This document shows positions 17,062 through 24,900 of a stretch of 64,000 nt of DNA, piece by piece (the stretch's first letter is position 1; every line of letters starts with the position of its first letter). The position numbers and the translations under genes were made by a program. The notes beneath the pieces were generated by a model, which was given only the letters and a program-made list of their open reading frames with translations, was not told where the DNA came from and did not search any database. Origin of the DNA: Rhodanobacter panaciterrae (GTDB taxonomy: Bacteria; Pseudomonadota; Gammaproteobacteria; Xanthomonadales; Rhodanobacteraceae); contig NZ_BMXT01000005.1 of the NCBI RefSeq assembly GCF_014651895.1, positions 1-64,000 on the forward strand. Reading direction: 5' to 3'.

Positions 17062-17808
17062 ATGGCCGACCACTTCCAGCTCCGCCTCGTCGACAGCCGC
17101 ATGCTTGTCCCCACGGTGCGCCACCTCGTGTTCGAGCGTGCCGACGGTCAGCCTTTGGCGTTTGTGCCGGGCCAGTTCCTGCAGGTGCACTTCCATTACG
17201 AGGACGGCACCGCGACCAAGCGCAGCTACTCGGTCGCCACCGTGGGCGATGGTGTTTCACCGGTGCAGCGCATCGAGATCGCGGTGAGCTACGTCGAGGG
17301 TGGCGCGGCGACCAAGCTGCTGGGTGATCTCGAAAATGGCGGCATCATCGACGCCAGCGGCCCGTATGGCCGCTTCTGCCTGCAGGACGCCGACACCCAT
17401 CCGCGCTACCTGCTGCTTGCCACCGGCACCGGTGTCACGCCGTACCGCGCGATGCTGCCGCAGATCGAAAAGCTGCTGGCGAAAGGCGGCCGCGAAGTGG
17501 TGCTGCTGTACGGCGCCCGCACCGAAGCCGAACTGCTCTACGGCGAAGAATTCGAGGCGTTCGCGCAAACCCATCCTGGCTTCATCTTCCACGGCTGCCT
17601 CAGCCGTGAAGCCCGCGCCACCCCGCGCGCCACCGACCGCAGCGGCCATGTGCAGAACGTGCTGGCCGAACTCGGCCCGCACGCCGATCGAGACATTGCC
17701 TACCTGTGCGGCAACCCGAACATGGTCGATGCGGCCTTCATCGTGCTGAAGGAGTTCGGCTTGCCGGTGCCGCAGATCCGGCGCGAGAAGTACATCTCGT
17801 CTCGCTGA
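17062..17808 (+). CDS. fpr: Ferredoxin--NADP reductase (FAD-dependent)
   Basis: A 248-residue plant-type FNR-fold flavoenzyme that moves electrons between NADPH and ferredoxin or flavodoxin. The FAD domain has KRSYSVAT (R-x-Y-S) near residue 56; the NADP domain has LLATGTGVTPYRAML and the C-terminal YLCGNPNMV. The last residues REKYISSR resemble bacterial Fpr ends. The ATG at 17062 gives the family length; a longer frame upstream crosses the promoter region. It stands alone, with 250 bases to the next gene. Confidence 0.88.
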   Translation: MADHFQLRLVDSRMLVPTVRHLVFERADGQPLAFVPGQFLQVHFHYEDGTATKRSYSVATVGDGVSPVQRIEIAVSYVEGGAATKLLGDLENGGIIDASGPYGRFCLQDADTHPRYLLLATGTGVTPYRAMLPQIEKLLAKGGREVVLLYGARTEAELLYGEEFEAFAQTHPGFIFHGCLSREARATPRATDRSGHVQNVLAELGPHADRDIAYLCGNPNMVDAAFIVLKEFGLPVPQIRREKYISSR

Positions 17809-17956
17809 GGCAACCACGGCACGCATCGTCCATGCCAATCCGCAGCGCGGATGTTCCGGCCGATCAATCGACCCTCGGCCTCTTCACGCTGCGATCAGAC
17901 CCGTTGCTGGAATATCTCCAGTCACCATTAAAACGTGATAAGCGTCTCAGTTTAAG

Positions 17957-17972
17957 TGTGCGCATACGCACA
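17957..17972. promoter_or_regulatory. Inverted repeat TGTGCG-CATA-CGCACA
   Basis: A perfect six-base inverted repeat with a four-base spacer, in AT-richer sequence about 90 bases before the orphan pilin-like gene. It has the shape of a dimeric repressor site. Nothing identifies the regulator. Confidence 0.35.
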
Positions 17973-18024
17973 GAGTCGATTCTGTTCTCAAGGTCTGGGT
18001 TCATAACGCTGATGCACTTGGGTG

Positions 18025-18043
18025 CCCCGTAATCGCTACGGGG
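18025..18043. other. Hairpin just upstream of the pilin-like gene
   Basis: CCCCGTA (18025-18031), a five-base loop, then TACGGGG; wobble pairs extend it outward. It ends 16 bases before the ATG at 18060 and just before the GAGG ribosome site, so it could act as a 5'-UTR structure. There is no U-tract, so a terminator for fpr is less likely. Confidence 0.4.
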
Positions 18044-18059
18044 TGCTGTGAGGTGCGAT

Positions 18060-18434
18060 ATGAAGTGGTTGGCCAGCAGGTCATGGATGAGCGTCGCCGT
18101 TGTCGGAATGCTGTGCATTCCGCAGGTGAGTGCGGCGAGCGAATCGACAGGTGCAGCAAGTGGACGGATCACCTTCACGGGGACGATCGTGGAAGCGACG
18201 TGTAGCGCGACTACTGAGCGAATAGCGACATGGGTTGCTGGCGCCCCTGAATTGGGGCAGCCGCATTTAGATAGCTGCGCCAAATCGGGCGAGGCCGCCA
18301 TCACTTCGCAGGTCTACACGACAACCGCGATCCATATATCAAATGCGGAAACGGATCCCGTATTGAGCTACTTCAACGATTATGTCAGGGCTGCCGAAGC
18401 GGATCCGATATTGATCACGCAGGTCTACGAATGA
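18060..18434 (+). CDS. Orphan type 1 fimbrial pilin-like exported protein
   Basis: A 124-residue product with a signal peptide ending in VSAAS, then GRITFTGTIVEATCS, the opening strand and first Cys of type 1 pilin domains; a second Cys follows at LDSC about 36 residues later. The C-terminus (VLSYFNDYVRAAEADPILITQVYE) does not follow the usual pilin ending and is shorter than a full subunit. ATG 18060 has GAGG six bases upstream. It faces the large fimbrial operon from the opposite strand and ends 155 bases from it. It may be a minor subunit or a regulator of assembly; function is unknown. Confidence 0.7.
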   Translation: MKWLASRSWMSVAVVGMLCIPQVSAASESTGAASGRITFTGTIVEATCSATTERIATWVAGAPELGQPHLDSCAKSGEAAITSQVYTTTAIHISNAETDPVLSYFNDYVRAAEADPILITQVYE

Positions 18435-18589
18435 GCCGAGATTATCTATGCGCCTGGTTCGGCATGGGCGAGGATATCGTCCTCTGATTAATTTCCCCGG
18501 TGCCTTCTCCGCGGTTACGTGAACGCCACAGGAAAGCAGGAAGCGAAACCCATGCTGGTTGCTGGGTGTTCGATTGAACATCAATCCAC

Positions 18590-19585
18590 TCAGGGATAAG
18601 TCAAGGTGTAGGTTGCCGTGGCATTGACGATGCCGGGGCCAGCCACATCGGTAGCGTAATACTGCGCGTAATACGTAACGCCCAGGTTGCCTGACGGCGA
18701 GGTGGTTCCCAAGGCCGTTTTCACACTGCCCGTAATATCCACCGGGGCAGGCGAGCTGCTGCTGTCCAGCAGTTGCACGCCGACGTTTAGTGCGGAGCCA
18801 CTGGAAGCGAGTACGGTGGCCGATGGCGTTCCACTGACCGTGGCGGGTGTGCCCGAGAACGAGATCGAGACTGGTGCACTGGCAGGGCAGCCCGTGAGGT
18901 TGAGCGGCACGGGCGTCATGCCACCAGTTGCCCCAGTAGTGCCCAATTGCGATGCAGAGATTGCAGGCAATGTCACCGAGACATTCAAGCTATTGCAACC
19001 GCTTGACGCGATCGTGGTACCGGCACTGAGCGTCAAACTGCCCGCTGGCGTGAACGAGACTGAGCCTTGGCTTACGGTAGCGGTGTAGTTGCCGATCAGG
19101 GTGATGCTGCCCAGCGGGCCTGGTGTGATCGCACCCGATATGGTCTTCACCAGTTGCGCGGAATAGCTCTGAGTGAACGAACCGGAAGGCTGAGAGATGG
19201 AACCGACGGTAAAGCCGCTGGCCGTGTGACTGGTGATGCTGGGATTAGTGGGTGTCAATTGCAGTGCAATGCCCGTCACACTGGTCTGGAAGGTGATGAC
19301 GCCGCCGGTTAGCGTGTCGGAAGCGTCCAGAGCCGCGAGGCCGATTGCGGTGAATGTGACGCTTGGTGTCGGGTTGATTGTGGTGCAACTGAAGAGAGCC
19401 GACCCGCTCTGCGGGTTGCCGACAGGCGTGCCTGCGGGTGTGTTCGCCGGAACGGTAACCGTGCCGAAGGAGCTGATGGTCACGCTACTTGGCCCGTAGC
19501 ACGTTGACGATGTCGCGTAGGCAGCCGAGGGCCACCCCAGCAACCACAGCAGCAACAGACCGATCAGAGTACGCAGATCGGGCAT
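18590..19585 (-). CDS. Two-domain fimbrial protein, probable minor subunit/adhesin 2
   Basis: A 331-residue exported protein, last gene of the fimbrial operon. A signal peptide ends near AAYATSS. It is followed by an N-terminal domain of about 170 residues rich in Thr/Ser, then a pilin-type domain starting near CNSLNVSVTLP and ending ATATYTLTYP, the donor-strand type C-terminus recognised by chaperones. That is the plan of tip adhesins such as FimH. The start MPDLRTL gives a normal signal peptide; the frame is open to 19654 through a perfect palindrome. It resembles the preceding gene in plan and C-terminus but not closely in the N-terminal domain. Confidence 0.82.
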   Translation of the reverse strand: MPDLRTLIGLLLLWLLGWPSAAYATSSTCYGPSSVTISSFGTVTVPANTPAGTPVGNPQSGSALFSCTTINPTPSVTFTAIGLAALDASDTLTGGVITFQTSVTGIALQLTPTNPSITSHTASGFTVGSISQPSGSFTQSYSAQLVKTISGAITPGPLGSITLIGNYTATVSQGSVSFTPAGSLTLSAGTTIASSGCNSLNVSVTLPAISASQLGTTGATGGMTPVPLNLTGCPASAPVSISFSGTPATVSGTPSATVLASSGSALNVGVQLLDSSSSPAPVDITGSVKTALGTTSPSGNLGVTYYAQYYATDVAGPGIVNATATYTLTYP

Positions 19586-19598
19586 TGAGCAGCAATGG

Positions 19599-19620
19599 GA
19601 AATGAATCTAGATTCATTTC
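19599..19620. repeat. Perfect 22-bp palindrome between fimbrial genes
   Basis: GAAATGAATCT followed by its exact reverse complement, with no spacer, centred between 19609 and 19610. It lies 14 bases upstream of the start codon of the last fimbrial gene and 38 bases after the previous stop. It lacks a loop and a U-tract, so a protein-binding operator is more likely than a terminator. Confidence 0.6.
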
Positions 19621-19657
19621 GTGCCCGTGCAGAAGTCAATCCGTCACGATCCATAAT

Positions 19658-20746
19658 TTATGGGTACGTCAGCGTATAGGTGGCTGTGGCACTGACCTGA
19701 CCGACTGCCACGGTGCCGGCGGTGGTCTGATAATACTGCGCGAAAAAGGGCAGGTTCATGGTGCCGTTCTGAGTGGCGCCCTCGGAGATTGCCGTGTCGA
19801 AGGTAACAGGGGTGATACCGTCCTGTTTGAGGATCTGCACGCCTACGCGCGTCGCGTAGCCTGTGCCGGTGGTGTTGCTGATCACGCCGGCGGCGCCGGA
19901 AGCATTGGTTGTGCTCAAGGTGATACTGAGATTGGCGCCGGAGATGCAGTTCAATTGCACTTGGAACGGTTGTTGGCCGGCAGTGCTGGTTTTACCGGTA
20001 AAAGCCGTGGCGCTTACCGCAGGAAGCGTCACCACGGTGGGATCGACAGCCGCCGCGCAGGTGGGAACGACAAACTTGATGTTGGTTATCTTGAAAATTT
20101 CAACAGGATTGGTGCCGCTCGTCATGTCGACATTCCACTGCAGCTGTCCAGCTGTGATGGTCATGTTCTGCGTGCTGCCTAACTGGCCTTGGGGGATGAT
20201 GCCCGTCACAACCAGCTGCAAGGCAGAAGCTACGCTGAAGGCAGTACCTGCTGCATTGGCCGGTACGGATGCATTGTTCGGATAGGACGACAAGGGAGAG
20301 GTTGTATCCGGATGCAGGATCCGGAAGGACAGCCACGAAAGATTGGTTGGAAAGAGGGTTTGGTCGCTGCCCACGGGCGCGCCGTAGCTACTGACGATGC
20401 CATTGTTGGTGGTGCCTGTGCAGACGAGGGTCGGGTAGCTTGCCGGAGTGGCTTGTGCCGACGTCCACACAACGGTGCCTATGGCAGTGCCGGTGGCTGA
20501 CAGGGTAATTTGGCCGCCAGGCGGTGCGAACGTCACCGTACCGGGACTGTTGGTGTTGGTGCAATTGGCGTGGGCACGCCCAGACAGAGCCAGCGCAACC
20601 ATGGCCAGAAGAAGTACCGCCAACCGCCCATGACCGGCGCGATGTCGTGGATGTGTCTGGACGGCAGCAGTTGCCGTTTGTCGTCCAATTGCACGGCAGG
20701 ATGCGCGTTGCAGGGGCGGCCTACTAACGGTTGCACGGTCGGTCAT
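19658..20746 (-). CDS. Two-domain fimbrial protein, probable tip adhesin/minor subunit 1
   Basis: A 362-residue product whose start ATG overlaps the usher stop by ATGA (GGAG a few bases upstream). The N-terminus is long and basic before the hydrophobic segment LAVLLLAMVALALSGRAHA (about residues 42-60), which reads as a late signal peptide, followed by CTNTNSPGTVTFAPP. The N-terminal domain spans about 150 residues; the C-terminal pilin domain has CAAAVDPTVVTLPAV, a second Cys in VQLNC, and ends VSATATYTLTYP. This is the FimH-like adhesin-plus-pilin plan. The receptor is unknown. Confidence 0.84.
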   Translation of the reverse strand: MTDRATVSRPPLQRASCRAIGRQTATAAVQTHPRHRAGHGRLAVLLLAMVALALSGRAHANCTNTNSPGTVTFAPPGGQITLSATGTAIGTVVWTSAQATPASYPTLVCTGTTNNGIVSSYGAPVGSDQTLFPTNLSWLSFRILHPDTTSPLSSYPNNASVPANAAGTAFSVASALQLVVTGIIPQGQLGSTQNMTITAGQLQWNVDMTSGTNPVEIFKITNIKFVVPTCAAAVDPTVVTLPAVSATAFTGKTSTAGQQPFQVQLNCISGANLSITLSTTNASGAAGVISNTTGTGYATRVGVQILKQDGITPVTFDTAISEGATQNGTMNLPFFAQYYQTTAGTVAVGQVSATATYTLTYP

Positions 20747-23517
20747 GCTCCACCCACCTTCTGCGGCTGTGTTGCGGTATTGTCCGCGACGCACGTGGCT
20801 TGGATCTGCTGATACGCCGTCGTGACCTTGCCGGGCTTGGGCAGTGTGTATGGGAATGCGCAAGCATGCGCCGCACCTTGCTCATCATTCCACTGGACGT
20901 TGAGCCTGCCGCTCGGGCCGACACCACGCAGCAGCGTCAGGCCGGCCTGTCCGACCACGCCCAAGGTTTGGTTCGTGGCATCGAACACCTGTGCACCGAA
21001 CGGCGCCGGTTTGCCATCGGACATGCGGATGCGTGCGATCAGCGCGCGGCCAGTCGTGCTCTTGAAGTCCACCATCACTACTGCGCCAGCATAGGGCGCC
21101 ACCTGTGCGCTGGTGGCATCCAGTTGTACGCCCAGCGGCAGGCCCTTCGGGTCGATCTGGATGGTGTCGAGCTGATAGGGAGTGAGGTAGGGCACCAGCG
21201 CATAACCGGAGCGGTCCACGCTCAGGCCCGGCGCATTGGTAATGTGCGCGCCGAATGCGCCCGGTACATGCACGATGGCCACGGTATCGCCCATCGGCTG
21301 GCCGAAGGTGATGCCGCCCTTGTGCGCAACCACCGCGCCGCTGGCGTTAAAGGATGCCTGTGAGTAGCCGCTGCCGTTGCCGATGCTGGCGTTGAGCGTG
21401 GCATAGGGGCTGTTGTAGCCAGCGTTTGCACTGAAGGCGCTGCCGGTATCGTTGCTGCTGTGCGAGGCGGTGGCGCCGTAGCTGAACTGGTTCCACTGGC
21501 CCAGAGTGCCGTTGACGGTGGCCTGTTCCTGCGAGCCGCTGTTGCTGTCGTGGTTGAGATTGAACGAGATGCTGGGCGCACGTGGGGAGTCGCCCAGCGG
21601 CAGGGTGGCGTTGAAGTAAACCCGGTTGTCGTAGCCGCCCAGTTCCGTGCGTCCGCGGCTCACGGAGACGCCGTAAGCAAGACGCCCGAAATGGTTGTTG
21701 TAGCCCACCTGAAACTGCGTGTCGCTGCCGTTGCGGTTCCAGTAGTCGTTGATCGAGGCGTTGGCGTATAGCGAACTGCCGCTGCTTCCCAACTGCTGGT
21801 TGAGTGTCAGGGTGAAGCGGTTGCGCTGTTGCAGCAGACCATGCGCGGTGTAGATATTGCTGCTGTTGTAGACGGTGCCGTTCAGCGCCGCGAGTTGGGC
21901 TGGCGTGAGTTGACTCTGCACCGGCAGGCCGTCGATCGTCTGCTGATTGGTCGGCTGGTACTGCAGCGCGTTCATGCCGCGGCTGGCGTAATCGCGTGCG
22001 GCTTCGGCGTCGCTCAGGCTCAGGAAGCCGCTGGTGGAATAGCGATCGGCGGCCACGCTCAGCGAAGTGCTGGTTTCCGGGATGACCTTGCTGTAGCTGA
22101 CGCGGAAGCTCTGGCCGTCGTAGGTACCGTAGCCGGGAATACTCGCGTGGGCGTGGGTGACATCCAGCGCCACTGCGCCGAAGCGCGTGTTCAACGCACC
22201 GCCGATCAGCGCTGCGGCGTAGCCTTCCGAGCCCTGCACGCCGGCATAGCCGGTGAGTCGGTTGCTGAAGCCGTGTTGCACCGCGGCCTGGATCACGTCG
22301 GGCCGGTTCTGCAGGTTGGTGTTGCGCAGTTGGCCGGCGGCGATGTCGAAGCGGGTAACGCCGGGGCGCATCAGTTGCGCCACCGAGGCGTAGGGCACGG
22401 TGAGACTGTGTTGGCGACCGTCGGCCTCCGTAATGTTAGCGACCAGATCGCCGCCGTAGCCGGTGGGATAGAGATCGTCGAGCACGAAAGGGCCGGGCGC
22501 GACGGTGGTCTGGTAGATCTGCACGCCGTTCTGGGTCACCGTGACCTTGGCATTGGTGTAGGCCACGCCATGTATTACCGGCGCGTAGCCGCGCAGCGAC
22601 TGCGGCAGCATGCGGTCGTCGGTGCTCAGTTGCGCGCCGCGCAAGCCGTAGCTGTCGAACACGGCGCCGTCGGTGTAGCTGTCGCCCAAACTCAGCACGG
22701 CGCCCAGACTGGGCAGCGCGCGCTGCACGTAGGCATCGATGTTGTGCCAGTGACGCTGGCTCGGTAGGTTGGCGCCTGATTGCAGCGTGCCGGTGCTGTC
22801 CTGCCGGAACTGCCAGAGGCCGATGTTGAAGCCGGCGCGAAGGCCCAGGTAGGTGCTGGTCTGGCTTAGTCCGCCGCTGGTGGTGCGGAAGCTGTCGAAG
22901 TTGTAGTTGAGCAGGAACGCGGGTATGCCTGCGTCCCACGACGCCGGGTTGACCCAGCCGCGCGGCCGCTGGTTCATGTAGACCTGCGGCACGCTGGCGT
23001 CCATGCGCAGGGAGGGCATATCAAAGGACAGCGTGGCGCCGGGGATCAGGTCGCCCAGACTCACGCAGTCGGACGATGAGGGCTGCGCCGCCGCCGCCGC
23101 GGCATCGGTCTTGGCGGGCACTAGACCCATGCGATCAAACAATTCGGTGCTGACGCAAGGCACGGCGTTGGCGTTCTTGGACGGCGCGGCGAAACGCACG
23201 TCCATGCGGCCCACCCAGTTCTTGTTGAGATAGACGTCGAGATTGTAGATGCCAGGTAGCGCGGGGTTGCCGTGTTCGAAGCGTGAGAGATCGGCGGTGT
23301 CGTGCCCGGCGCCAGGCAGCATACTGCGGTCGAAATTGGCGAAGCCACCGCCGGCGCTGGCATCGGCGGCCGCACCGTCAGCGGCAGCGGCAGCTGCCGC
23401 TGCCGCCCAAGTCGGGTAAGGCCAGCCCAGGACTACGGCAAACGCCACGCCACAGGCCACCGCCAGCGCAGCGCGGCGCATCGGCGAGTGGCTGGAAGGG
23501 GCGCGCCGTGATTCCAT
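20743..23517 (-). CDS. fimD: Fimbrial outer-membrane usher protein
   Basis: A 924-residue usher of the PapC/FimD family: an outer-membrane beta-barrel that takes chaperone-subunit complexes and secretes the growing fimbria. After a signal peptide there is an alanine tract, then the N-terminal domain (FNLD-like YNLDVYLN, and SLGDLIPGATLSFDMPSLRMDASVPQ in segments), the barrel with DDRMLPQSLRGYAPVIHGVA and the plug region TVTQNGVQIYQTTVAPGPF, and C-terminal domains ending near GACAFPYTLPKPGK-type text. Length is normal. It begins on TAATG with the chaperone stop and ends overlapping the first adhesin gene. Confidence 0.94.
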   Translation of the reverse strand: MESRRAPSSHSPMRRAALAVACGVAFAVVLGWPYPTWAAAAAAAAADGAAADASAGGGFANFDRSMLPGAGHDTADLSRFEHGNPALPGIYNLDVYLNKNWVGRMDVRFAAPSKNANAVPCVSTELFDRMGLVPAKTDAAAAAAQPSSSDCVSLGDLIPGATLSFDMPSLRMDASVPQVYMNQRPRGWVNPASWDAGIPAFLLNYNFDSFRTTSGGLSQTSTYLGLRAGFNIGLWQFRQDSTGTLQSGANLPSQRHWHNIDAYVQRALPSLGAVLSLGDSYTDGAVFDSYGLRGAQLSTDDRMLPQSLRGYAPVIHGVAYTNAKVTVTQNGVQIYQTTVAPGPFVLDDLYPTGYGGDLVANITEADGRQHSLTVPYASVAQLMRPGVTRFDIAAGQLRNTNLQNRPDVIQAAVQHGFSNRLTGYAGVQGSEGYAAALIGGALNTRFGAVALDVTHAHASIPGYGTYDGQSFRVSYSKVIPETSTSLSVAADRYSTSGFLSLSDAEAARDYASRGMNALQYQPTNQQTIDGLPVQSQLTPAQLAALNGTVYNSSNIYTAHGLLQQRNRFTLTLNQQLGSSGSSLYANASINDYWNRNGSDTQFQVGYNNHFGRLAYGVSVSRGRTELGGYDNRVYFNATLPLGDSPRAPSISFNLNHDSNSGSQEQATVNGTLGQWNQFSYGATASHSSNDTGSAFSANAGYNSPYATLNASIGNGSGYSQASFNASGAVVAHKGGITFGQPMGDTVAIVHVPGAFGAHITNAPGLSVDRSGYALVPYLTPYQLDTIQIDPKGLPLGVQLDATSAQVAPYAGAVVMVDFKSTTGRALIARIRMSDGKPAPFGAQVFDATNQTLGVVGQAGLTLLRGVGPSGRLNVQWNDEQGAAHACAFPYTLPKPGKVTTAYQQIQATCVADNTATQPQKVGGA
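23381..23406. repeat. 26-bp perfect palindrome in the usher's alanine tract
   Basis: GCGGCAGCGGCAG followed by its exact reverse complement. It encodes part of the alanine run after the usher signal peptide (codons about 38-46), so it is also a GCN simple repeat. In mRNA it would be a strong hairpin early in the usher coding region. Confidence 0.55.
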
Positions 23518-24263
23518 TACGGTGTCACGATGCCTTTGTGGATATCTGTCGCGCCGTAGTCATTGACGGTGGCAAAGACCACCGGCGTACCAGTGGAGGG
23601 CACTTGCGTGACGCCTTTCAGGGACAGGCGAAGGTCGCCAAAGGGCGCGACCATGCCGCTGGTTTCAGGGCTCGGTTTGCTGTCGACGCCGAGCGACAGA
23701 TTGCTGATCGTGACGTAATACGGCGTGGGATTGTGTACTTCCAACGCCGCGCCTTGGCCGGCGGCAGCCTTGAAAGTCAGTTTGTCGGGTGCCTTCAGCG
23801 CATCGTCCGGCAGGTCGGCTGGGCGATAGAACAGTTTCAGCCGCGAGCGTATCGCGAACTGCAGATAGTTGCGGCCAGCGTACTGAGGGCCACTGGGCTT
23901 GGGTGGAATTTCCAGCACGTTCAGCCAGAACAGCGACTCGCGGTCGGTCGGCAGTGGCTGGGAACCCTGCGTAAAGAGAATCCGCAGGCTCTGGTCCTTG
24001 TGCGGATCCATGCGGAACAGCGGCGGTGTGATCAGAAAGGGCGTGCTGACGCTGTCCGGCGTCGAGTCGGGGTTGCCGGTGTCGATCCACGCCTCGACCA
24101 GTGCAGGATGATCGCTCTCGTTGGACAGGCGCACGGTGATCTCGCCCTGCTGGGCGGGAAACACGACACGCGTGCCGCCGATGACGACGCTGGCATAGGC
24201 TGGTGGTATCGCCAGACACAAAGCGAGCACCGCCGCGCCAAGTGCGCGGATCAGGATGTTCAT
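23517..24263 (-). CDS. fimC: Periplasmic fimbrial chaperone (PapD/FimC family)
   Basis: A 248-residue PapD-like chaperone: a signal peptide (to about residue 24, AYAS), then two Ig-like domains. SVVIGGTRVVFPAQQGEITVRL contains the conserved Arg of strand A, and AIRSRLKLFYRP holds the Lys of the subunit-binding cleft. It captures subunits through donor-strand complementation and delivers them to the usher. The ATG at 24263 has AGAGG six bases upstream. It is separated from the pilin gene by a strong hairpin and overlaps the usher start by one base. Confidence 0.94.
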   Translation of the reverse strand: MNILIRALGAAVLALCLAIPPAYASVVIGGTRVVFPAQQGEITVRLSNESDHPALVEAWIDTGNPDSTPDSVSTPFLITPPLFRMDPHKDQSLRILFTQGSQPLPTDRESLFWLNVLEIPPKPSGPQYAGRNYLQFAIRSRLKLFYRPADLPDDALKAPDKLTFKAAAGQGAALEVHNPTPYYVTISNLSLGVDSKPSPETSGMVAPFGDLRLSLKGVTQVPSTGTPVVFATVNDYGATDIHKGIVTP

Positions 24264-24300
24264 GGGCACCTCTTACGCTGAAGTCGGGTTGCAGCAGCAA

Positions 24301-24328
24301 GCTGCCGCATTCGCAGGAATGCGGCAGC
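24301..24328 (-). other. Strong intercistronic hairpin between pilin and chaperone
   Basis: GCTGCCGCATTC, a four-base loop, then its perfect complement: a 12-bp GC-rich stem starting 15 bases after the pilin stop and ending 38 bases before the chaperone ATG. There is little U-tract. Fimbrial operons often use such a stem to protect the pilin mRNA from 3' decay and limit read-through, giving more pilin than usher. This role is inferred. Confidence 0.6.
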
Positions 24329-24342
24329 CGCAGAGCGTTTGC

Positions 24343-24900
24343 TTAGTTGTAGGTCAGCGTATAGCTCACCACCGCGCTCACCGTGCCAGCGGTGACGGCC
24401 GTGGCCGTCGGCTGGTAATACTGAGCGCCGTAGGCCAGCGTTGCCGTGCCACCGGAGATGGTTGCGGTGACCGGACCGAAGGCAGGTTGGGCATTCAGGT
24501 TGAAGCCAGCGCCCGCCGGTGTGGCCAACTGGACTTCCACGTTGGAAGTGCCGCCCGAGTTCGTGATGGCACCGGTTGACGCGTCGATGTTAGTGGAGAA
24601 CGTTGCGCCTACCTGGACGCCCGCGGGCGTCACCGGGCAGCCGGTCAGGTTCAGCGAAAATGGTGTCAAGCCTTGGGCATTGCCTATCCCGGTGAAGGCC
24701 GAGGCCTGCACATCGGGCAACGTGACCGCCACATTGCCGGCGGACACGGTTCCGCCAGTTACGGTGGCTACGGAGCAGGTCGACGACAAGACCTTGCCAG
24801 TGAAGGTAATGGTGCCGGTAGCTGCATTGGCAGCCTGCGGAGCGAATGCTGCGATACCGAAGCCGGCGATCAGCGCAGCGGAGAGAAGAGTCTTGTTCAT
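24343..24900 (-). CDS. fimA: Major fimbrial subunit (type 1-like pilin)
   Basis: A 185-residue pilin and first gene of the fimbrial operon. A clean signal peptide (MNKTLLSAALIAGFGIAAFA, cleaved after ANA) precedes ATGTITFTGKVLSSTCSV, the classic pilin opening with its first Cys; the partner Cys is in LNLTGCPV. The C-terminus VSAVVSYTLTYN is the chaperone-recognition strand. AAGGAA lies seven bases before the ATG, a stronger ribosome site than for later genes, as expected of the most abundant subunit. A 426-base intergenic region precedes it. Confidence 0.93.
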   Translation of the reverse strand: MNKTLLSAALIAGFGIAAFAPQAANAATGTITFTGKVLSSTCSVATVTGGTVSAGNVAVTLPDVQASAFTGIGNAQGLTPFSLNLTGCPVTPAGVQVGATFSTNIDASTGAITNSGGTSNVEVQLATPAGAGFNLNAQPAFGPVTATISGGTATLAYGAQYYQPTATAVTAGTVSAVVSYTLTYN

